DNA of 62,592 bases from Peribacillus loiseleuriae (GCF_001183985.1 NZ_LFZW01000001.1:80625-143216); one strand, 5' to 3'. Counted from the stretch's first letter, positions 22,139 through 35,055 are shown. Translations and numbers: made by a program. The notes: generated by a model from the letters alone, not told the origin.

Positions 22139-22639
22139 ATGAGCGCCATTATCGAACAAAAGGTTCAAATTGTTAATGAGATCACTGAGAAATTCAAAGC
22201 TAGCCAATCAACTGTTGTTGTTGACTACCGCGGATTATCTGTTTCAGAGTTAACAGAACTTCGTAAACAACTTCGTGAAGCAGGCGTTGAGTTCAAGGTT
22301 TACAAAAACTCTATGACTCGCCGTGCTGTTGAAGCTGCTGAATTAGTTGCTTTAAATGAATCATTGACTGGCCCGAACGCAATTGCATTCTCAACTGAAG
22401 ATGTTATTGCTCCTGCGAAAATCCTTAACGATTTCGCGAAAAAACATGAAGCATTAGAAATTAAAGCTGGAGTTATAGAAGGAAACGTTGCAACGGCTGA
22501 AGAAATTAAAGCACTTGCAGAACTTCCATCACGCGAAGGTCTACTTTCAATGCTACTCAGCGTGCTACAAGCACCTATCCGCAATCTTGCTCTTGTTACA
22601 AAAGCTGTGGCAGAACAAAAAGAAGAACAAGGAGCGTAA
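22139..22639 (+). CDS. rplJ: 50S ribosomal protein L10
   Basis: L10 anchors L7/L12 dimers to the ribosomal stalk. The ATG after TAGGAGGTGTAAGG gives 166 aa; an upstream in-frame start lies in the leader. The rRNA-binding N-terminal domain includes [22 protein letters not shown]-terminal helix carries L7/L12 sites. It pairs with rplL 58 bp downstream. Confidence 0.97.
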   Translation: MSAIIEQKVQIVNEITEKFKASQSTVVVDYRGLSVSELTELRKQLREAGVEFKVYKNSMTRRAVEAAELVALNESLTGPNAIAFSTEDVIAPAKILNDFAKKHEALEIKAGVIEGNVATAEEIKALAELPSREGLLSMLLSVLQAPIRNLALVTKAVAEQKEEQGA

Positions 22640-22697
22640 GTTAACGCTTAGCCCTTGGTAATAAAAAACTAAAACAAACCCTAGGAGGAAATATACA

Positions 22698-23057
22698 ATG
22701 ACTAAAGATCAAATCATTGAAGCAGTTAAAACTATGACTGTTTTAGAACTAAACGACCTAGTTAAAGCAATCGAAGAAGAATTTGGCGTAACTGCTGCTG
22801 CTCCTGTAGCTGTAGCTGCTGCTGGTGGCGCTGCTGCTGAAGAACAAACTGAGTTTGATGTTATTCTTGCTTCTGCAGGCGACCAAAAAATCAAAGTTAT
22901 CAAAGCTGTTCGTGAAATCACAGGACTTGGTCTTAAAGAAGCGAAAGAACTTGTTGATAACACTCCTAAAGCAATCAAAGAAGGCGTATCTAAAGAAGAA
23001 GCTGAAGAATTCAAAGCTAAACTTGAAGAAGTTGGAGCTGGCGTTGAAGTTAAGTAA
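22698..23057 (+). CDS. rplL: 50S ribosomal protein L7/L12
   Basis: A 119-aa acidic stalk protein. It has an N-terminal dimerisation domain, an alanine/glycine-rich hinge (residues about 36-52) and the factor-binding C-terminal domain ([14 protein letters not shown]). CTAGGAGGAAA precedes the ATG. It is followed by an attenuator-like terminator. Confidence 0.97.
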   Translation: MTKDQIIEAVKTMTVLELNDLVKAIEEEFGVTAAAPVAVAAAGGAAAEEQTEFDVILASAGDQKIKVIKAVREITGLGLKEAKELVDNTPKAIKEGVSKEEAEEFKAKLEEVGAGVEVK

Positions 23058-23068
23058 TCTTTCTTGTT

Positions 23069-23100
23069 AAAAAGCTCGCTATTATGGCGGGCTTTTTTTC
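23069..23100 (+). terminator. Terminator or attenuator after rplL
   Basis: The stem AAAGCTCGCTA/TGGCGGGCTTT has a 3-base loop and a run of Ts. In this gene order some read-through into the methyltransferase gene is likely. Confidence 0.88.
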
Positions 23101-23188
23101 TCTTACCTTTGAAATCGTAAGCTTCCAATCTTCACAAATCTTCTCTCGAAATTCTTCAATTAATCTTTTCTGATAGGAGGAGATGACT

Positions 23189-23794
23189 CTGGCAGATCAT
23201 TACTACACACAAAAACCGGATGTTGAAAGCAATCCGAAATTTTGGGACTACACTCTGAGAGGACGCTCGTTTCGCTTCAAAAGTGATAATGGGGTGTTTT
23301 CGAAAAAAGACATCGATTTCGGATCGCGCCTATTAATTGAAACCTTTACTCTAGATGAAGAGATAAAAGGGAGCATTTTAGATGTGGGTTGTGGATATGG
23401 TCCGATTGGGCTTTCCATTGCTGCATCTTTTCCAGAAAGAACAATAGAATTAATAGATATTAATAGCCGTGCAGTTGCTCTTGCGAAAGATAATGCGAAA
23501 TCAAATGGAATTACAAATGTGAATATCCATGAAAGTGATCAATTAGACAGTGTGGAAATGGACCAATTTGCAGCGATACTGACCAACCCACCTATTCGTG
23601 CGGGGAAAGCAGTCGTTCACGGCATTTTAGAAAAAAGTCATGCGAAATTGAAGGATCACGGCGAGTTGTGGGTTGTCATTCAGAAAAAGCAAGGTGCTCC
23701 TTCTGCAATGGAGAAGATGGAACAGGTTTTTGGAAATGTTAGGACGGCTGTAAAGAAAAAGGGTTATTATATACTTGTATCTAAAAAAAATTGA
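23189..23794 (+). CDS. Class I methyltransferase, probable 16S/23S rRNA (guanine-N2) type (YbxB/RsmC-like)
   Basis: The protein has an AdoMet motif ILDVGCGYGPIGLSIA near residue 65 and the rRNA-guanine signature TNPPIRAG near 133. The target base is not known from sequence. The start is unusual. TAGGAGG ends 8 bp before a CTG codon, and the protein then begins M-ADHYYTQKP, like B. subtilis YbxB (MAEHYY). The only nearby ATG (23183) is 2 bp from the ribosome site and adds two residues. CTG is therefore preferred, giving 201 aa. Confidence 0.82.
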   Translation: MADHYYTQKPDVESNPKFWDYTLRGRSFRFKSDNGVFSKKDIDFGSRLLIETFTLDEEIKGSILDVGCGYGPIGLSIAASFPERTIELIDINSRAVALAKDNAKSNGITNVNIHESDQLDSVEMDQFAAILTNPPIRAGKAVVHGILEKSHAKLKDHGELWVVIQKKQGAPSAMEKMEQVFGNVRTAVKKKGYYILVSKKN

Positions 23795-23819
23795 CTCAGA
23801 TTTTTCACTATGTTAGTAT
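23791..23819 (+). promoter_or_regulatory. Promoter of rpoB-rpoC
   Basis: TTGACT, overlapping the stop codon of the upstream gene, and TAGTAT are spaced by 17 bp. A perfect TATAAT at 23822 has no suitably placed -35 box. Confidence 0.65.
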
Positions 23820-23924
23820 TATATAATGCATATATATAATTCCTTAACTATGCAATTTTTATACCAATGGTGTATAGAAAGTGGTTTAATTGGAAAAAAT
23901 ATATAAATAATAGTTCGTTTTATG

Positions 23925-23966
23925 AGAAATTGTGGTTTTTAAAACAAAAAACCATTTTCTTTTTGT
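23925..23966 (+). terminator. Candidate attenuator in the rpoB leader
   Basis: TGGTTTTT/AAAAACCA (8 bp) is extended by AGAAA/TTTCT below a small internal loop and is followed by TTTTTG. It lies between the rpoB promoter and rpoB, so it would stop part of the transcripts unless bypassed. The stem is AT-rich and its strength is uncertain. Confidence 0.5.
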
Positions 23967-24034
23967 CTAAGGAAATACACTTTTTCCAAAAGGCAAATGG
24001 AACCTTATAACGCTTGATTTAAGGGGTGAATCGG

Positions 24035-27000
24035 TTGACAGGTCAACTAGTTCAGTATGGACGACACCGCCAACGTAGAAGTTATGCAAGAATCAGTGAG
24101 GTATTGGAATTACCAAACCTAATTGAAATTCAAACCGCTTCTTATCAATGGTTTCTTGATGAAGGGTTAAGAGAGATGTTCCAGGATATTTCTCCGATTG
24201 AGGACTTTACGGGCAATTTATCGCTTGAATTTATCGATTACAGTTTGGGGGATCCCAAATATTCGGTAGAAGAATCGAAAGAACGTGATGTAACGTACTC
24301 AGCACCACTTCGTGTAAAAGTCAGACTTGTAAATAAAGAAACTGGGGAAGTCAAAGACCAAGATGTATTCATGGGTGATTTTCCTCTTATGACCGAAACA
24401 GGTACATTCGTCATTAATGGTGCAGAACGCGTTATCGTTTCACAACTTGTTCGTTCACCAAGTGTGTACTACAATGGAAAAATGGACAAAAACGGAAAAT
24501 ACGGCTTTACGGCTACTGTTATTCCAAACCGAGGTGCGTGGTTGGAGTATGAAACAGATGCAAAAGACGTAGTTTATGTCAGAATTGACCGCACACGCAA
24601 ATTGCCAATTACAGTATTGATGCGTGCCCTTGGGTTTGGGTCTGATCAAGAAATTCTTGACCTTATTGGAGACAATGAGTATATCCGTAATACGCTCGAA
24701 AAGGATAATACTGAAAGCGTAGATAAAGCATTACTAGAGATTTACGAACGTCTTCGCCCGGGTGAACCACCAACTGTAGAAAATGCAAAAAGCCTTTTAG
24801 TTTCACGTTTCTTTGATCCGAAGCGTTATGATTTAGCGAATGTAGGCCGCTACAAACTAAATAAAAAGCTTCATATTAAAAATCGTTTATTTGGCCAACG
24901 TATCGCCGAAACATTAGTTGATCCGGAAACTGGTGAGATTATTGTTGAAAAGGGCACTCTTCTAGACCGTCGTATTTTAGATCGCATTCTTCCTCATCTT
25001 GATGAAGGAATAGGCAATCGCACATACCAGCCAGTAGGCGGTGTGGTCGAAGATGAGATTTTGCTTCAACCAATTAAGATATATGCTCCAAACGATACAG
25101 AAGGCGAGAAAATCATCAATGTAACCGGGAATGCAAATGTAACGGATCGTGTGAAAAACATTACTCCTGCCGACATTCTATCTTCTATTAGCTACTTCTT
25201 TAATTTGCTTCATGGAGTAGGGATTACGGATGATATCGATCATCTTGGAAATCGTCGTCTTCGTTCAGTTGGTGAATTATTACAAAATCAATTCCGAATT
25301 GGATTATCAAGGATGGAGCGAGTTGTTCGTGAAAGAATGTCCATTCAAGACACGAATACCATTACACCGCAGCAATTAATTAATATTCGCCCGGTGATTG
25401 CATCTATTAAGGAATTCTTCGGAAGTTCTCAACTTTCTCAATTTATGGACCAAACAAATCCATTAGGAGAATTGACGCATAAACGTCGTCTTTCTGCATT
25501 AGGACCAGGCGGTTTAACGCGTGAACGTGCTGGTTTTGAAGTGCGTGACGTTCACTATTCTCACTATGGTCGTATGTGTCCGATTGAAACACCAGAGGGT
25601 CCAAACATTGGGCTTATCAACTCATTATCCAGCTATGCAAAGGTAAATCCATATGGATTTATCGAGACACCATTCCGTCGTGTGGATCCTGAAACAGGAA
25701 AAGTTACAAATCGCATTGACTATTTGACAGCTGATGAAGAGGATAACTATGTAACTGCTCAAGCGAATACTCGCTTAGACGATGATGGATCATTTATTGA
25801 TGATAACATCGTAGCCCGTTTCCGCGGTGAAAACACTGTAGTACCACGCGACCGCGTTGATTACATGGATGTTTCCCCGAAACAGGTTGTATCCGCGGCG
25901 ACTGCTTGTATTCCTTTCTTAGAGAACGATGACTCTAACCGTGCCCTAATGGGAGCAAACATGCAACGTCAAGCGGTGCCGTTATTACAACCAGAAGCAC
26001 CTCGTGTCGGAACAGGTATGGAATATGTATCTGCTAAAGATTCTGGAGCAGCTGTTATTTGTAAGCATGAAGGAATCGTAGAACATGTTGAATCACGTGA
26101 AGTCTGGGTACGACGAGTAAGTATTGTGGATGGACAAGAGGTAAAAGGAAATCTTGATAAATACCGTCTATTAAAGTTTATCCGTTCTAACCAAGGCACG
26201 TGCTATAATCAACGCCCAATCGTAAGTGTAGGGGACAAAGTGGTCCAAGGGGAAATCTTAGCTGATGGTCCGTCAATGGAATCAGGTGAGCTTGCTTTAG
26301 GTCGTAACGTTCTTGTGGCATTTATGACTTGGGATGGTTATAACTATGAAGATGCTATTATTATGAGTGAACGTCTTGTGAAAGATGATGTATATACATC
26401 GATTCACATTGAAGAGTATGAGTCAGAATCACGTGACACAAAACTTGGACCTGAAGAAATTACTCGGGATATTCCAAACGTTGGGGAAGATGCACTTCGT
26501 AACCTTGACGAACGTGGCATAATCCGCATAGGTGCTGAAGTAAAAGACGGAGACTTACTAGTGGGTAAAGTAACGCCAAAAGGTGTAACGGAACTTACAG
26601 CTGAAGAACGTCTTTTACACGCTATCTTTGGTGAAAAGGCACGTGAAGTACGTGATACGTCCCTTCGTGTACCACATGGTGGCGGCGGAATCGTACATGA
26701 TGTTAAAGTATTTAACCGTGAAGATGGAGATGAACTTCCACCGGGAGTAAATCAACTTGCACGTGTATATATTGTTCAAAAACGTAAAATTCATGAAGGC
26801 GACAAAATGGCAGGTCGTCATGGTAATAAAGGGGTTATCTCTCGTCTTCTTCCAGAAGAAGATATGCCTTATTTACCAGACGGCACACCTGTTGACATCA
26901 TGTTAAACCCGCTAGGTGTACCATCTCGTATGAACATTGGGCAGGTATTGGAATTGCATTTAGGAATGGCAGCCAGAGCTCTTGATATTCATGTTGCTTC

Positions 27001-27616
27001 TCCGGTATTCGATGGAGCAACAGAGGAAGATGTTTGGGCAACAATTGCTGAAGCTGGAATGGCAAGCGATGCGAAAACAGTCTTATATGACGGACGCTCA
27101 GGTGAACCATTCGATAACCGTGTATCAGTCGGTGTCATGTATATGATCAAACTTGCTCATATGGTTGATGATAAGCTTCATGCTCGTTCAACAGGACCTT
27201 ACTCACTCGTTACACAGCAGCCACTTGGTGGTAAAGCACAATTCGGTGGGCAGCGTTTCGGTGAAATGGAAGTGTGGGCACTTGAAGCATACGGTGCTGC
27301 ATACACCTTGCAGGAAATTCTTACTGTTAAATCCGATGATGTCGTCGGTCGTGTGAAAACATATGAAGCAATTGTGAAAGGCGAAAATGTGCCAGAGCCT
27401 GGTGTTCCTGAATCATTCAAAGTATTGATTAAGGAGCTTCAAAGCTTAGGATTGGATGTCAAAATCATGAATGCTGAAGACCGTGAAGTTGAAATGCGCG
27501 ATTTGGAAGATGAAGATGATGTAAATCATTCTGACTCCTTAAACATTGAGACAAAAGGTAAAGAAATGGTTGCCTCAGATGCTGGCGCGAAAACAAATGT
27601 CATCACAACGGATTAA
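24035..27616 (+). CDS. rpoB: DNA-directed RNA polymerase beta subunit
   Basis: RpoB forms half of the catalytic cleft. The TTG start is 5 bp after AAGGGGTGA and gives the family N-terminus [15 protein letters not shown] (1193 aa). The GTG nine bases upstream overlaps the ribosome site. The rifampicin region reads [20 protein letters not shown], with the commonly mutated Gln, Asp, His and downstream Ser as in sensitive strains. The C-terminus after residue 1150 is acidic and variable, as in Bacillus. Confidence 0.98.
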   Translation: MTGQLVQYGRHRQRRSYARISEVLELPNLIEIQTASYQWFLDEGLREMFQDISPIEDFTGNLSLEFIDYSLGDPKYSVEESKERDVTYSAPLRVKVRLVNKETGEVKDQDVFMGDFPLMTETGTFVINGAERVIVSQLVRSPSVYYNGKMDKNGKYGFTATVIPNRGAWLEYETDAKDVVYVRIDRTRKLPITVLMRALGFGSDQEILDLIGDNEYIRNTLEKDNTESVDKALLEIYERLRPGEPPTVENAKSLLVSRFFDPKRYDLANVGRYKLNKKLHIKNRLFGQRIAETLVDPETGEIIVEKGTLLDRRILDRILPHLDEGIGNRTYQPVGGVVEDEILLQPIKIYAPNDTEGEKIINVTGNANVTDRVKNITPADILSSISYFFNLLHGVGITDDIDHLGNRRLRSVGELLQNQFRIGLSRMERVVRERMSIQDTNTITPQQLINIRPVIASIKEFFGSSQLSQFMDQTNPLGELTHKRRLSALGPGGLTRERAGFEVRDVHYSHYGRMCPIETPEGPNIGLINSLSSYAKVNPYGFIETPFRRVDPETGKVTNRIDYLTADEEDNYVTAQANTRLDDDGSFIDDNIVARFRGENTVVPRDRVDYMDVSPKQVVSAATACIPFLENDDSNRALMGANMQRQAVPLLQPEAPRVGTGMEYVSAKDSGAAVICKHEGIVEHVESREVWVRRVSIVDGQEVKGNLDKYRLLKFIRSNQGTCYNQRPIVSVGDKVVQGEILADGPSMESGELALGRNVLVAFMTWDGYNYEDAIIMSERLVKDDVYTSIHIEEYESESRDTKLGPEEITRDIPNVGEDALRNLDERGIIRIGAEVKDGDLLVGKVTPKGVTELTAEERLLHAIFGEKAREVRDTSLRVPHGGGGIVHDVKVFNREDGDELPPGVNQLARVYIVQKRKIHEGDKMAGRHGNKGVISRLLPEEDMPYLPDGTPVDIMLNPLGVPSRMNIGQVLELHLGMAARALDIHVASPVFDGATEEDVWATIAEAGMASDAKTVLYDGRSGEPFDNRVSVGVMYMIKLAHMVDDKLHARSTGPYSLVTQQPLGGKAQFGGQRFGEMEVWALEAYGAAYTLQEILTVKSDDVVGRVKTYEAIVKGENVPEPGVPESFKVLIKELQSLGLDVKIMNAEDREVEMRDLEDEDDVNHSDSLNIETKGKEMVASDAGAKTNVITTD

Positions 27617-27715
27617 CGCTTTGATTAAATAGTTTATTTACCACTCTGACTAGGCAGTATTGGCTCTTCAAGTAATCGAACCATGCTGCCTGTTGGAGTT
27701 CAATTAATTAGGTCG

Positions 27716-27736
27716 GCCATTTTAAGGGAAAATGGC
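27716..27736 (+). repeat. Hairpin in the rpoB-rpoC spacer
   Basis: GCCATTTT/AAAATGGC is a perfect 8-bp stem with an AAGGG loop, 70 bp before rpoC. No T run follows it. A looser GGCAG...CTGCC pairing is present earlier in the spacer (27655-27690). It may be an RNA processing or stability element. Confidence 0.5.
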
Positions 27737-27805
27737 GCCTGGTATATGAAAGAACACTTTAAGCAATTTGGGTAAAACCTGGAGATCAAAAGGGAGGTAG
27801 GCCCC

Positions 27806-30800
27806 TTGATAGACGTAAATAATTTTGAGTATATGAAAATTGGTCTTGCTTCACCAGATAAGATTCGTTCTTGGTCACATGGCGAAGTAAAAAAACCAGA
27901 AACAATTAACTATCGTACATTAAAGCCTGAGAAGGACGGTTTGTTCTGCGAAAGAATTTTCGGACCACAAAAGGACTGGGAGTGTCATTGCGGTAAATAC
28001 AAACGAGTTCGTTATAAAGGTGTCGTTTGTGATCGCTGCGGTGTAGAAGTTACACGTGCAAAGGTTCGTCGTGAACGCATGGGGCATATTGAGCTTGCAG
28101 CACCTGTATCCCATATTTGGTATTTCAAAGGCATTCCAAGCCGAATGGGACTTGTATTAGATATGTCTCCGCGTGCTTTGGAAGAAGTGATTTATTTTGC
28201 ATCCTATGTTGTAACCGAAACAGGTGATACAACACTAGAAAAGAAACAGCTTCTTTCTGAAAAAGAATATCGTGCATACCGCGAAAAATACGGAAAAAAA
28301 TTCCAAGCTGGTATGGGTGCAGAGGCAATAAAGAAATTACTACAAGATATTGATACAGAAAAAGAAACAGAAGCTTTAAAAGAGGAATTAAAAACAGCTC
28401 AAGGACAACGTAGAACTCGAGCAATTAAGCGCCTTGAAGTATTGGAGGCTTTCCGTAATTCAGGAAATGAACCTTCTTGGATGATTCTGGATGTGCTACC
28501 TGTTATTCCACCAGAGCTACGTCCTATGGTGCAATTAGACGGTGGTCGTTTTGCAACTTCTGATTTGAATGACTTGTATCGACGAGTAATAAACCGTAAC
28601 AATCGTTTGAAACGTTTATTGGATCTTGGTGCACCAAGCATCATCGTTCAAAATGAAAAACGTATGCTCCAAGAAGCAGTAGATGCATTGATTGATAATG
28701 GTCGACGTGGCCGTCCGGTAACAGGACCTGGTAACCGCCCATTGAAATCACTTTCTCATATGCTAAAAGGGAAGCAAGGACGTTTCCGTCAAAATCTACT
28801 TGGTAAGCGTGTCGATTATTCTGGTCGATCTGTTATTGTTGTTGGGCCGAACTTAAAAATGTATCAATGTGGACTTCCAAAAGAAATGGCGATTGAGCTT
28901 TTCAAACCATTTGTTATGAAAGAACTTGTTCAAAAAGGGTTAGCACACAACATTAAATCAGCTAAACGTAAGATTGAGCGATTGTCTCCAGAGATTTGGG
29001 ACGTACTTGAAGCGGTTATTAAGGAGCATCCGGTATTACTGAACCGTGCACCTACACTTCACAGACTTGGTATTCAAGCATTTGAACCAACACTTGTTGA
29101 GGGTCGGGCAATCCGTCTTCACCCGCTTGTATGTACAGCATACAACGCTGACTTCGATGGTGACCAAATGGCTGTACACGTTCCGCTATCATCAGAAGCA
29201 CAAGCTGAAGCAAGATTGCTAATGTTGGCTGCGCAAAACATTCTAAACCCGAAAGATGGAAAACCAGTTGTTACTCCTTCGCAGGATATGGTGTTAGGAA
29301 ACTATTACTTAACATTAGAAAGAGCTGGTATCATCGGAGAAGGAATGGTCTTTAAAGACACAAGCGAAGCTTTGCTTGCTTATCAAAACGGCTATGTACA
29401 CTTGCACTCACGTGTTGCTGTACATGCAGGTTCCTTAAATAATGAAACATTTACAGAACAACAAAATAATCAGCTCTTATTAACAACTGTTGGTAAGCTG
29501 ATATTTAATGAAATTTTACCTAAATCGTTCCCTTACATTAATGAACCTACAGGATACAATTTGGAAGTGAAAACTCCAGAGAAGTATTTTGTTGAAAATG
29601 GGGCAAACATTAAAGAACTTATCCAAGCACAACCGTTAATTGATCCATTTAAGAAGAAAATTCTTGGGAACATTATTGCGGAAGTATTTAAACGTTTCAA
29701 AATTACCGAAACGTCTAAAATGCTTGATCGGATGAAAAATCTTGGATTCAAACACTCTACAAAAGCTGGAATCACTGTTGGTGTTTCTGATATCGTAGTA
29801 TTGGGTGAAAAACAACAAATTATTGAAGAAGCACAGCTAAAAGTGGATAACGTCCTGAAACAATTTAGACGTGGTCTAATAACGGAAGATGAGCGTTATG
29901 ATCGAGTTATTTCAATTTGGAGTGCTGCTAAAGATACGATTCAAGCTAAACTAATGGATTCATTAGACCGTAGCAACCCGATTTTCATGATGAGTGATTC
30001 TGGAGCGCGTGGTAACGCGTCTAACTTTACTCAGTTAGCGGGTATGCGGGGATTGATGGCCAACCCGGCTGGACGTATTATTGAGCTGCCGATTAAATCA
30101 AGTTTCCGCGAAGGATTAACGGTGTTAGAATACTTTATCTCTACCCATGGTGCACGTAAAGGTCTAGCCGATACCGCACTTAAAACAGCCGATTCAGGCT
30201 ACCTTACTCGCCGTCTCGTAGACGTAGCACAAGATGTTATTGTTCGCGACGATGACTGTGGAACTGACCGCGGATTGAAAATTTCAGCTCTGAAAAATGG
30301 TACAGAGATTATAGAGACATTAGAAGAACGTTTAATTGGCCGTCATGCTAGAAAGGCAATTAAACACCCTGAAACGAAAGAAGTTATTGTTCTTGAAAAT
30401 GGACTAATCACTGAAGATCTTGCTAAGTATATTGAAGATAGCGGAATCAAGGAAGTGTGGATTCGTTCTGCGTTCACATGTAACACGAGTCATGGTGTAT
30501 GCAAAAAATGTTATGGACGAAATCTTGCGACAGGTCAAGAAGTTGAAGTCGGAGAAGCAGTCGGAATTATCGCTGCACAATCTATCGGAGAGCCTGGTAC
30601 ACAGTTAACAATGCGTACATTCCATACAGGTGGTGTTGCCGGAGATGATATCACTCAAGGTCTGCCACGTATCCAAGAAATCTTTGAAGCAAGGAACCCT
30701 AAAGGACAGGCGGTTATTACTGAAATTGAAGGTACTGTTGTTTCAATTAATGAAATACGTGACAAACAACAAGAAATCGTTGTTCAAGGTGCTGTTGAAT

Positions 30801-31405
30801 CTCGGACTTATACCGCACCATATTCTGCGCGTTTAAAAGTTTCTGTAGATCAATATGTACAGCGCGGAGAAGAATTAACTGAAGGATCGATTGATCCGAA
30901 AGAGTTACTTAAAGTTACGGATGTACTTGCAGTTCAAGAATACTTGTTACGCGAAGTACAGAATGTATATCGTATGCAAGGGGTAGAAATCGGGGACAAA
31001 CATATCGAGGTTATGGTTAGACAAATGCTTCGTAAAGTCCGCGTACTTGATGCAGGTGAAACGGATGTTCTTCCGGGAACGTTACTGGATGTGCATCAGT
31101 TTACTCAAGCGAATACAGACGCACTTCTTAGTGGCAAGAACCCAGCTACCGGACGACCAGTCCTGCTTGGTATAACGAAAGCATCACTAGAAACAGATTC
31201 TTTCTTGTCGGCGGCATCATTCCAAGAAACTACTAGAGTTTTAACAGATGCAGCGATAAAAGGAAAACGTGATGAATTACTAGGGTTAAAAGAGAATGTT
31301 ATCATTGGTAAACTTGTACCAGCGGGAACAGGAATGCTTCGTTACCGCAAGGCAAGCCCGGTTATTGTTGAAGAAACAAACGAAGACAGCGTTCCAGTAG
31401 AGTAA
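27806..31405 (+). CDS. rpoC: DNA-directed RNA polymerase beta' subunit
   Basis: RpoC carries the catalytic Mg2+ site [10 protein letters not shown] (around residue 447) and the zinc ribbon [20 protein letters not shown] near residue 60. The bridge helix and trigger-loop regions are also present, the latter around [19 protein letters not shown]. The start is TTG after AGGGAGGTAGG, matching [10 protein letters not shown] in B. subtilis. The 1199-aa length is normal. Confidence 0.98.
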   Translation: MIDVNNFEYMKIGLASPDKIRSWSHGEVKKPETINYRTLKPEKDGLFCERIFGPQKDWECHCGKYKRVRYKGVVCDRCGVEVTRAKVRRERMGHIELAAPVSHIWYFKGIPSRMGLVLDMSPRALEEVIYFASYVVTETGDTTLEKKQLLSEKEYRAYREKYGKKFQAGMGAEAIKKLLQDIDTEKETEALKEELKTAQGQRRTRAIKRLEVLEAFRNSGNEPSWMILDVLPVIPPELRPMVQLDGGRFATSDLNDLYRRVINRNNRLKRLLDLGAPSIIVQNEKRMLQEAVDALIDNGRRGRPVTGPGNRPLKSLSHMLKGKQGRFRQNLLGKRVDYSGRSVIVVGPNLKMYQCGLPKEMAIELFKPFVMKELVQKGLAHNIKSAKRKIERLSPEIWDVLEAVIKEHPVLLNRAPTLHRLGIQAFEPTLVEGRAIRLHPLVCTAYNADFDGDQMAVHVPLSSEAQAEARLLMLAAQNILNPKDGKPVVTPSQDMVLGNYYLTLERAGIIGEGMVFKDTSEALLAYQNGYVHLHSRVAVHAGSLNNETFTEQQNNQLLLTTVGKLIFNEILPKSFPYINEPTGYNLEVKTPEKYFVENGANIKELIQAQPLIDPFKKKILGNIIAEVFKRFKITETSKMLDRMKNLGFKHSTKAGITVGVSDIVVLGEKQQIIEEAQLKVDNVLKQFRRGLITEDERYDRVISIWSAAKDTIQAKLMDSLDRSNPIFMMSDSGARGNASNFTQLAGMRGLMANPAGRIIELPIKSSFREGLTVLEYFISTHGARKGLADTALKTADSGYLTRRLVDVAQDVIVRDDDCGTDRGLKISALKNGTEIIETLEERLIGRHARKAIKHPETKEVIVLENGLITEDLAKYIEDSGIKEVWIRSAFTCNTSHGVCKKCYGRNLATGQEVEVGEAVGIIAAQSIGEPGTQLTMRTFHTGGVAGDDITQGLPRIQEIFEARNPKGQAVITEIEGTVVSINEIRDKQQEIVVQGAVESRTYTAPYSARLKVSVDQYVQRGEELTEGSIDPKELLKVTDVLAVQEYLLREVQNVYRMQGVEIGDKHIEVMVRQMLRKVRVLDAGETDVLPGTLLDVHQFTQANTDALLSGKNPATGRPVLLGITKASLETDSFLSAASFQETTRVLTDAAIKGKRDELLGLKENVIIGKLVPAGTGMLRYRKASPVIVEETNEDSVPVE

Positions 31406-31520
31406 TGATATAAACACTGACTCGTGAGGTGCTTGCTCTTTTACAAGACAAAGTTTAAACTTGTTAAAAGATCATGCATATTACGAGTCGGTATTAATTA
31501 TTTATATATTAAAAGATAAG

Positions 31521-31550
31521 TTGACAAAAAGACATCATAAGTGATATTAT
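31521..31550 (+). promoter_or_regulatory. Promoter of the str operon (rplGB-rpsL-rpsG-fusA)
   Basis: Perfect TTGACA and TATTAT are spaced by 18 bp, 48 bp upstream of the L7Ae-family gene. The 190-bp gap after rpoC also has a distant GACTCGT...ACGAGTC repeat but no clear terminator. Confidence 0.75.
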
Positions 31551-31597
31551 TGCAAAGGTGCTCCTATGATACCCTGTAACTTTGGAGGATATGATAG

Positions 31598-31846
31598 ATG
31601 TCTTATGAAAAAGTACTACAGGCAAAGTCAGTGATAATAGGAACGAAACAAACCATGAGAGCTCTCAAACAAAATTTAATTCGAGAGGTTATCATTGCGC
31701 AGGATGCTGATCTATTATTGACAGCCCATGTCGCAGAGACTGCTCGAGAATTAGAAGTTCCAATCACGTACGTTGATTCGATGCGGATGCTTGGAAAAGC
31801 ATGCGATATTGATGTCGGAGCAGCTACTGTTGCCATTAAAAAGTAA
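31598..31846 (+). CDS. rplGB: L7Ae-family K-turn-binding protein (YbxF)
   Basis: An 82-aa protein of the L7Ae/L30e/S12e/Gadd45 fold. It includes the RNA-contact segment IGTKQTMRALKQNLIREV and a hydrophobic core ending VGAATVAIKK. B. subtilis YbxF binds kink-turn RNAs; its ribosomal role is dispensable. It begins the str operon just before rpsL. TTTGGAGGATATGATAG supplies the ribosome site. Confidence 0.9.
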   Translation: MSYEKVLQAKSVIIGTKQTMRALKQNLIREVIIAQDADLLLTAHVAETARELEVPITYVDSMRMLGKACDIDVGAATVAIKK

Positions 31847-31894
31847 AACTGTTTTTGCAGAATTATTTTTGCAAGAACTTTGTTTTTGCTCAAT

Positions 31895-31915
31895 TATGAA
31901 CCACCTGGATGTGTG
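31895..31915 (+). promoter_or_regulatory. Small hairpin upstream of rpsL
   Basis: ACCAC-CTGGATGT-GTGGT lies about 35 bp before the rpsL start, in the 104-bp gap after the L7Ae-family gene. It could be a translational control site for the S12/S7 part of the operon, but this is only a guess from position. Confidence 0.35.
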
Positions 31916-31935
31916 GTACTAGAACTGAAAAGTGA

Positions 31936-32373
<438 letters not shown>

Positions 32374-32414
32374 TAGAACCAAAAATATGAACTACACCGA
32401 AAGGAGGAAACATA

Positions 32415-32885
32415 ATGCCTCGTAAAGGACCTGTTTCTAAAAGAGACGTATTACCAGATCCAATTTATAATTCAAAACTTGTGACTCGTTTAATCAACAA
32501 ATTGATGGTTGATGGACAAAGAGGTAAATCACAAAAAATTCTTTATTCTGCATTTGATACAATCCAAGAACGTACTGGCAACAACCCGATGGAAGTGTTT
32601 GAACAAGCACTTAAAAACATCATGCCTGTACTAGAAGTAAAAGCACGCCGTGTGGGTGGAGCTAACTACCAAGTACCAGTTGAGGTGCGTCCAGATCGAC
32701 GTTCAACTCTAGGACTTCGTTGGTTGGTAAACTACTCTCGCCTTCGTGGAGAAAAAACGATGGAAGAGCGTTTAGCTTACGAAATCATGGATGCTGCTAA
32801 CAACACTGGAGCAGCTGTTAAGAAACGTGAAGATACACATAAAATGGCAGAAGCTAACAAAGCGTTCGCTCACTACCGTTGGTAA
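32415..32885 (+). CDS. rpsG: 30S ribosomal protein S7
   Basis: S7 nucleates assembly of the 30S head and lies near the E site. The 156-aa length is standard, beginning [34 protein letters not shown] precedes the ATG. It sits 41 bp after rpsL and 50 bp before fusA. Confidence 0.98.
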   Translation: MPRKGPVSKRDVLPDPIYNSKLVTRLINKLMVDGQRGKSQKILYSAFDTIQERTGNNPMEVFEQALKNIMPVLEVKARRVGGANYQVPVEVRPDRRSTLGLRWLVNYSRLRGEKTMEERLAYEIMDAANNTGAAVKKREDTHKMAEANKAFAHYRW

Positions 32886-32935
32886 GATTGTATTATATAA
32901 AACCATTCTCATAAATAGGAAGGAGAAAGACCAAG

Positions 32936-35014
32936 ATGGCAAGAGAGTTCTCCTTAGCAAATACTCGTAATATCGGTATCATGGCTCACATCGATGCTGG
33001 TAAAACGACGACAACTGAACGTATTCTGTTTTATACTGGTAAAATTCACAAAATTGGTGAAACGCACGAAGGTGCATCACAAATGGACTGGATGGAACAA
33101 GAGCAAGAACGTGGTATTACTATCACATCTGCTGCTACAACAGCACAATGGAATGGAAACCGCGTAAATATCATTGATACACCGGGACACGTAGACTTCA
33201 CTGTAGAAGTTGAACGTTCCCTACGTGTACTTGATGGAGCTGTAGCTGTACTTGATGCACAATCAGGTGTTGAGCCACAAACAGAAACTGTTTGGCGCCA
33301 AGCTACGACATACGGTGTTCCACGTATTGTATTTGTAAACAAGATGGACAAAACAGGTGCGGATTTCCTATATTCTGTAGGAACTTTACATGATCGCCTA
33401 CAAGCGAATGCACATGCAATCCAAATTCCTGTTGGCGCTGAAGATCATTTCACAGCTATCATTGACTTAGTAGAAATGAAAGCTACTTTCTATGGCAATG
33501 ACCAAGGTACTGACATCTCTGAAGGTGAAATCCCTGAAGAACATCTTGAATTAGCTCAAGAACACCGTGAGAAACTAATTGAAGCGGTAGCTGAACTTGA
33601 TGAAGATCTAATGGAGAAGTACTTAGGCGGAGAAGAAATCTCAGTAGCTGAACTTAAAGCTGCAATCCGTAAAGCGACACTTAGTGTTGAATTCTACCCT
33701 GTAGTTTGTGGTACTGCATTCAAACACAAAGGAGTTCAATTAATGCTTAATGCAGTAGTTGATTACTTACCATCTCCTCTTGATGTTCCTGCTATCAAAG
33801 GTACGCTTCCTGATACAGAGGAAGAAGTTGAGCGTCATGCTGATGATGCGGAACCATTCTCTGCACTTGCATTTAAAGTTATGACGGATCCTTATGTAGG
33901 GAAACTTACATTCTTCCGCGTATACTCTGGTACATTGCAATCTGGTTCTTACGTAATCAACTCAACAAAAGGTAAACGTGAACGTGTTGGTCGTATCTTA
34001 CAAATGCATGCAAACAGCCGTGAAGAAATCTCAGTAGTACATGCTGGTGACATCGCTGCTGCAGTAGGCTTGAAAGATACTACAACTGGTGACACATTAT
34101 GTGATGACAAAGACCAAGTTATTCTTGAGTCTATGGTCTTCCCTGAGCCAGTTATCTCACTTTCAGTTGAACCAAAATCAAAAGCTGACCAAGACAAAAT
34201 GGGTCAAGCTCTACAAAAACTTCAAGATGAAGATCCAACATTCCGTGCACATACTGACCCGGAAACAGGTCAAACGATTATTGCAGGTATGGGTGAACTT
34301 CACCTAGATATCCTTGTAGACCGTATGCGTCGCGAGTTTAAAGTAGAAGCAAACGTAGGTGCTCCTCAAGTAGCGTACCGTGAAACATTTCGTGGATCTG
34401 CGCAAGTTGAAGGGAAATTCGTTCGCCAATCTGGTGGTCGTGGGCAATTCGGGCACGTTTGGATTGAGTTCTCTCCAAATGAAGAAGGAAAAGGATTCGA
34501 ATTTGTAAATGCTATCGTCGGTGGTGTTGTTCCACGTGAATACATCCCTGCTGTTCAAGCGGGTCTAGTAGACTCACTTGATCGCGGTGTTATCGCAGGA
34601 TATCCACTTGTTGATATTAAAGCAAAACTATTTGACGGATCTTACCATGACGTTGACTCCAACGAAATGGCATTTAAAATCGCTGCATCTATGGCACTTA
34701 AAAATGCAGCATCTAAATGTAAACCGGTCATTCTTGAGCCAATTATGAAAGTAGAAGTTGTTATTCCAGAAGAGTACATGGGAGATATCATGGGTGACGT
34801 AACATCACGCCGTGGACGTGTAGAAGGTATGGAAGCACGCGGAAACACACAAATGGTTAAAGCGATGGTTCCACTATCTGAAATGTTCGGATATGCAACA
34901 TCTCTACGTTCTAACACTCAAGGACGCGGAACATTCTCTATGCACTTCGATCACTATGAAGAAGTACCGAAGAGCATCGCAGAGGAAATTGTTAAGAAAA
35001 ATAAAGGTGAATAA
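32936..35014 (+). CDS. fusA: Elongation factor G
   Basis: EF-G is the translocation GTPase. The 692-aa protein has G1 [10 protein letters not shown] at residues 17-26, the switch-[11 protein letters not shown] and the NKMDKTGAD specificity motif, followed by domains II-V. No second fusA-like gene is visible nearby. Its domains show no fusidic-acid-type substitution that I could identify by eye. Confidence 0.98.
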   Translation: MAREFSLANTRNIGIMAHIDAGKTTTTERILFYTGKIHKIGETHEGASQMDWMEQEQERGITITSAATTAQWNGNRVNIIDTPGHVDFTVEVERSLRVLDGAVAVLDAQSGVEPQTETVWRQATTYGVPRIVFVNKMDKTGADFLYSVGTLHDRLQANAHAIQIPVGAEDHFTAIIDLVEMKATFYGNDQGTDISEGEIPEEHLELAQEHREKLIEAVAELDEDLMEKYLGGEEISVAELKAAIRKATLSVEFYPVVCGTAFKHKGVQLMLNAVVDYLPSPLDVPAIKGTLPDTEEEVERHADDAEPFSALAFKVMTDPYVGKLTFFRVYSGTLQSGSYVINSTKGKRERVGRILQMHANSREEISVVHAGDIAAAVGLKDTTTGDTLCDDKDQVILESMVFPEPVISLSVEPKSKADQDKMGQALQKLQDEDPTFRAHTDPETGQTIIAGMGELHLDILVDRMRREFKVEANVGAPQVAYRETFRGSAQVEGKFVRQSGGRGQFGHVWIEFSPNEEGKGFEFVNAIVGGVVPREYIPAVQAGLVDSLDRGVIAGYPLVDIKAKLFDGSYHDVDSNEMAFKIAASMALKNAASKCKPVILEPIMKVEVVIPEEYMGDIMGDVTSRRGRVEGMEARGNTQMVKAMVPLSEMFGYATSLRSNTQGRGTFSMHFDHYEEVPKSIAEEIVKKNKGE

Positions 35015-35043
35015 TTGATTTTCATCTTCTATTAAAGTATAAC
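35015..35043 (+). promoter_or_regulatory. Candidate separate promoter for tuf
   Basis: TTGATT and TATAAC are spaced by 17 bp, starting at the first base after fusA. This fits the extra EF-Tu synthesis expected over EF-G. Confidence 0.55.
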
Positions 35044-35055
35044 TACTTATGTAAG

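Noticed and set aside
25400..25520. Possible rifampicin-resistance change in rpoB (PLGELTHKR where B. subtilis has PLAELTHKR)
   Set aside because: The residues usually mutated in resistance are unchanged; Ala to Gly here looks like species variation.
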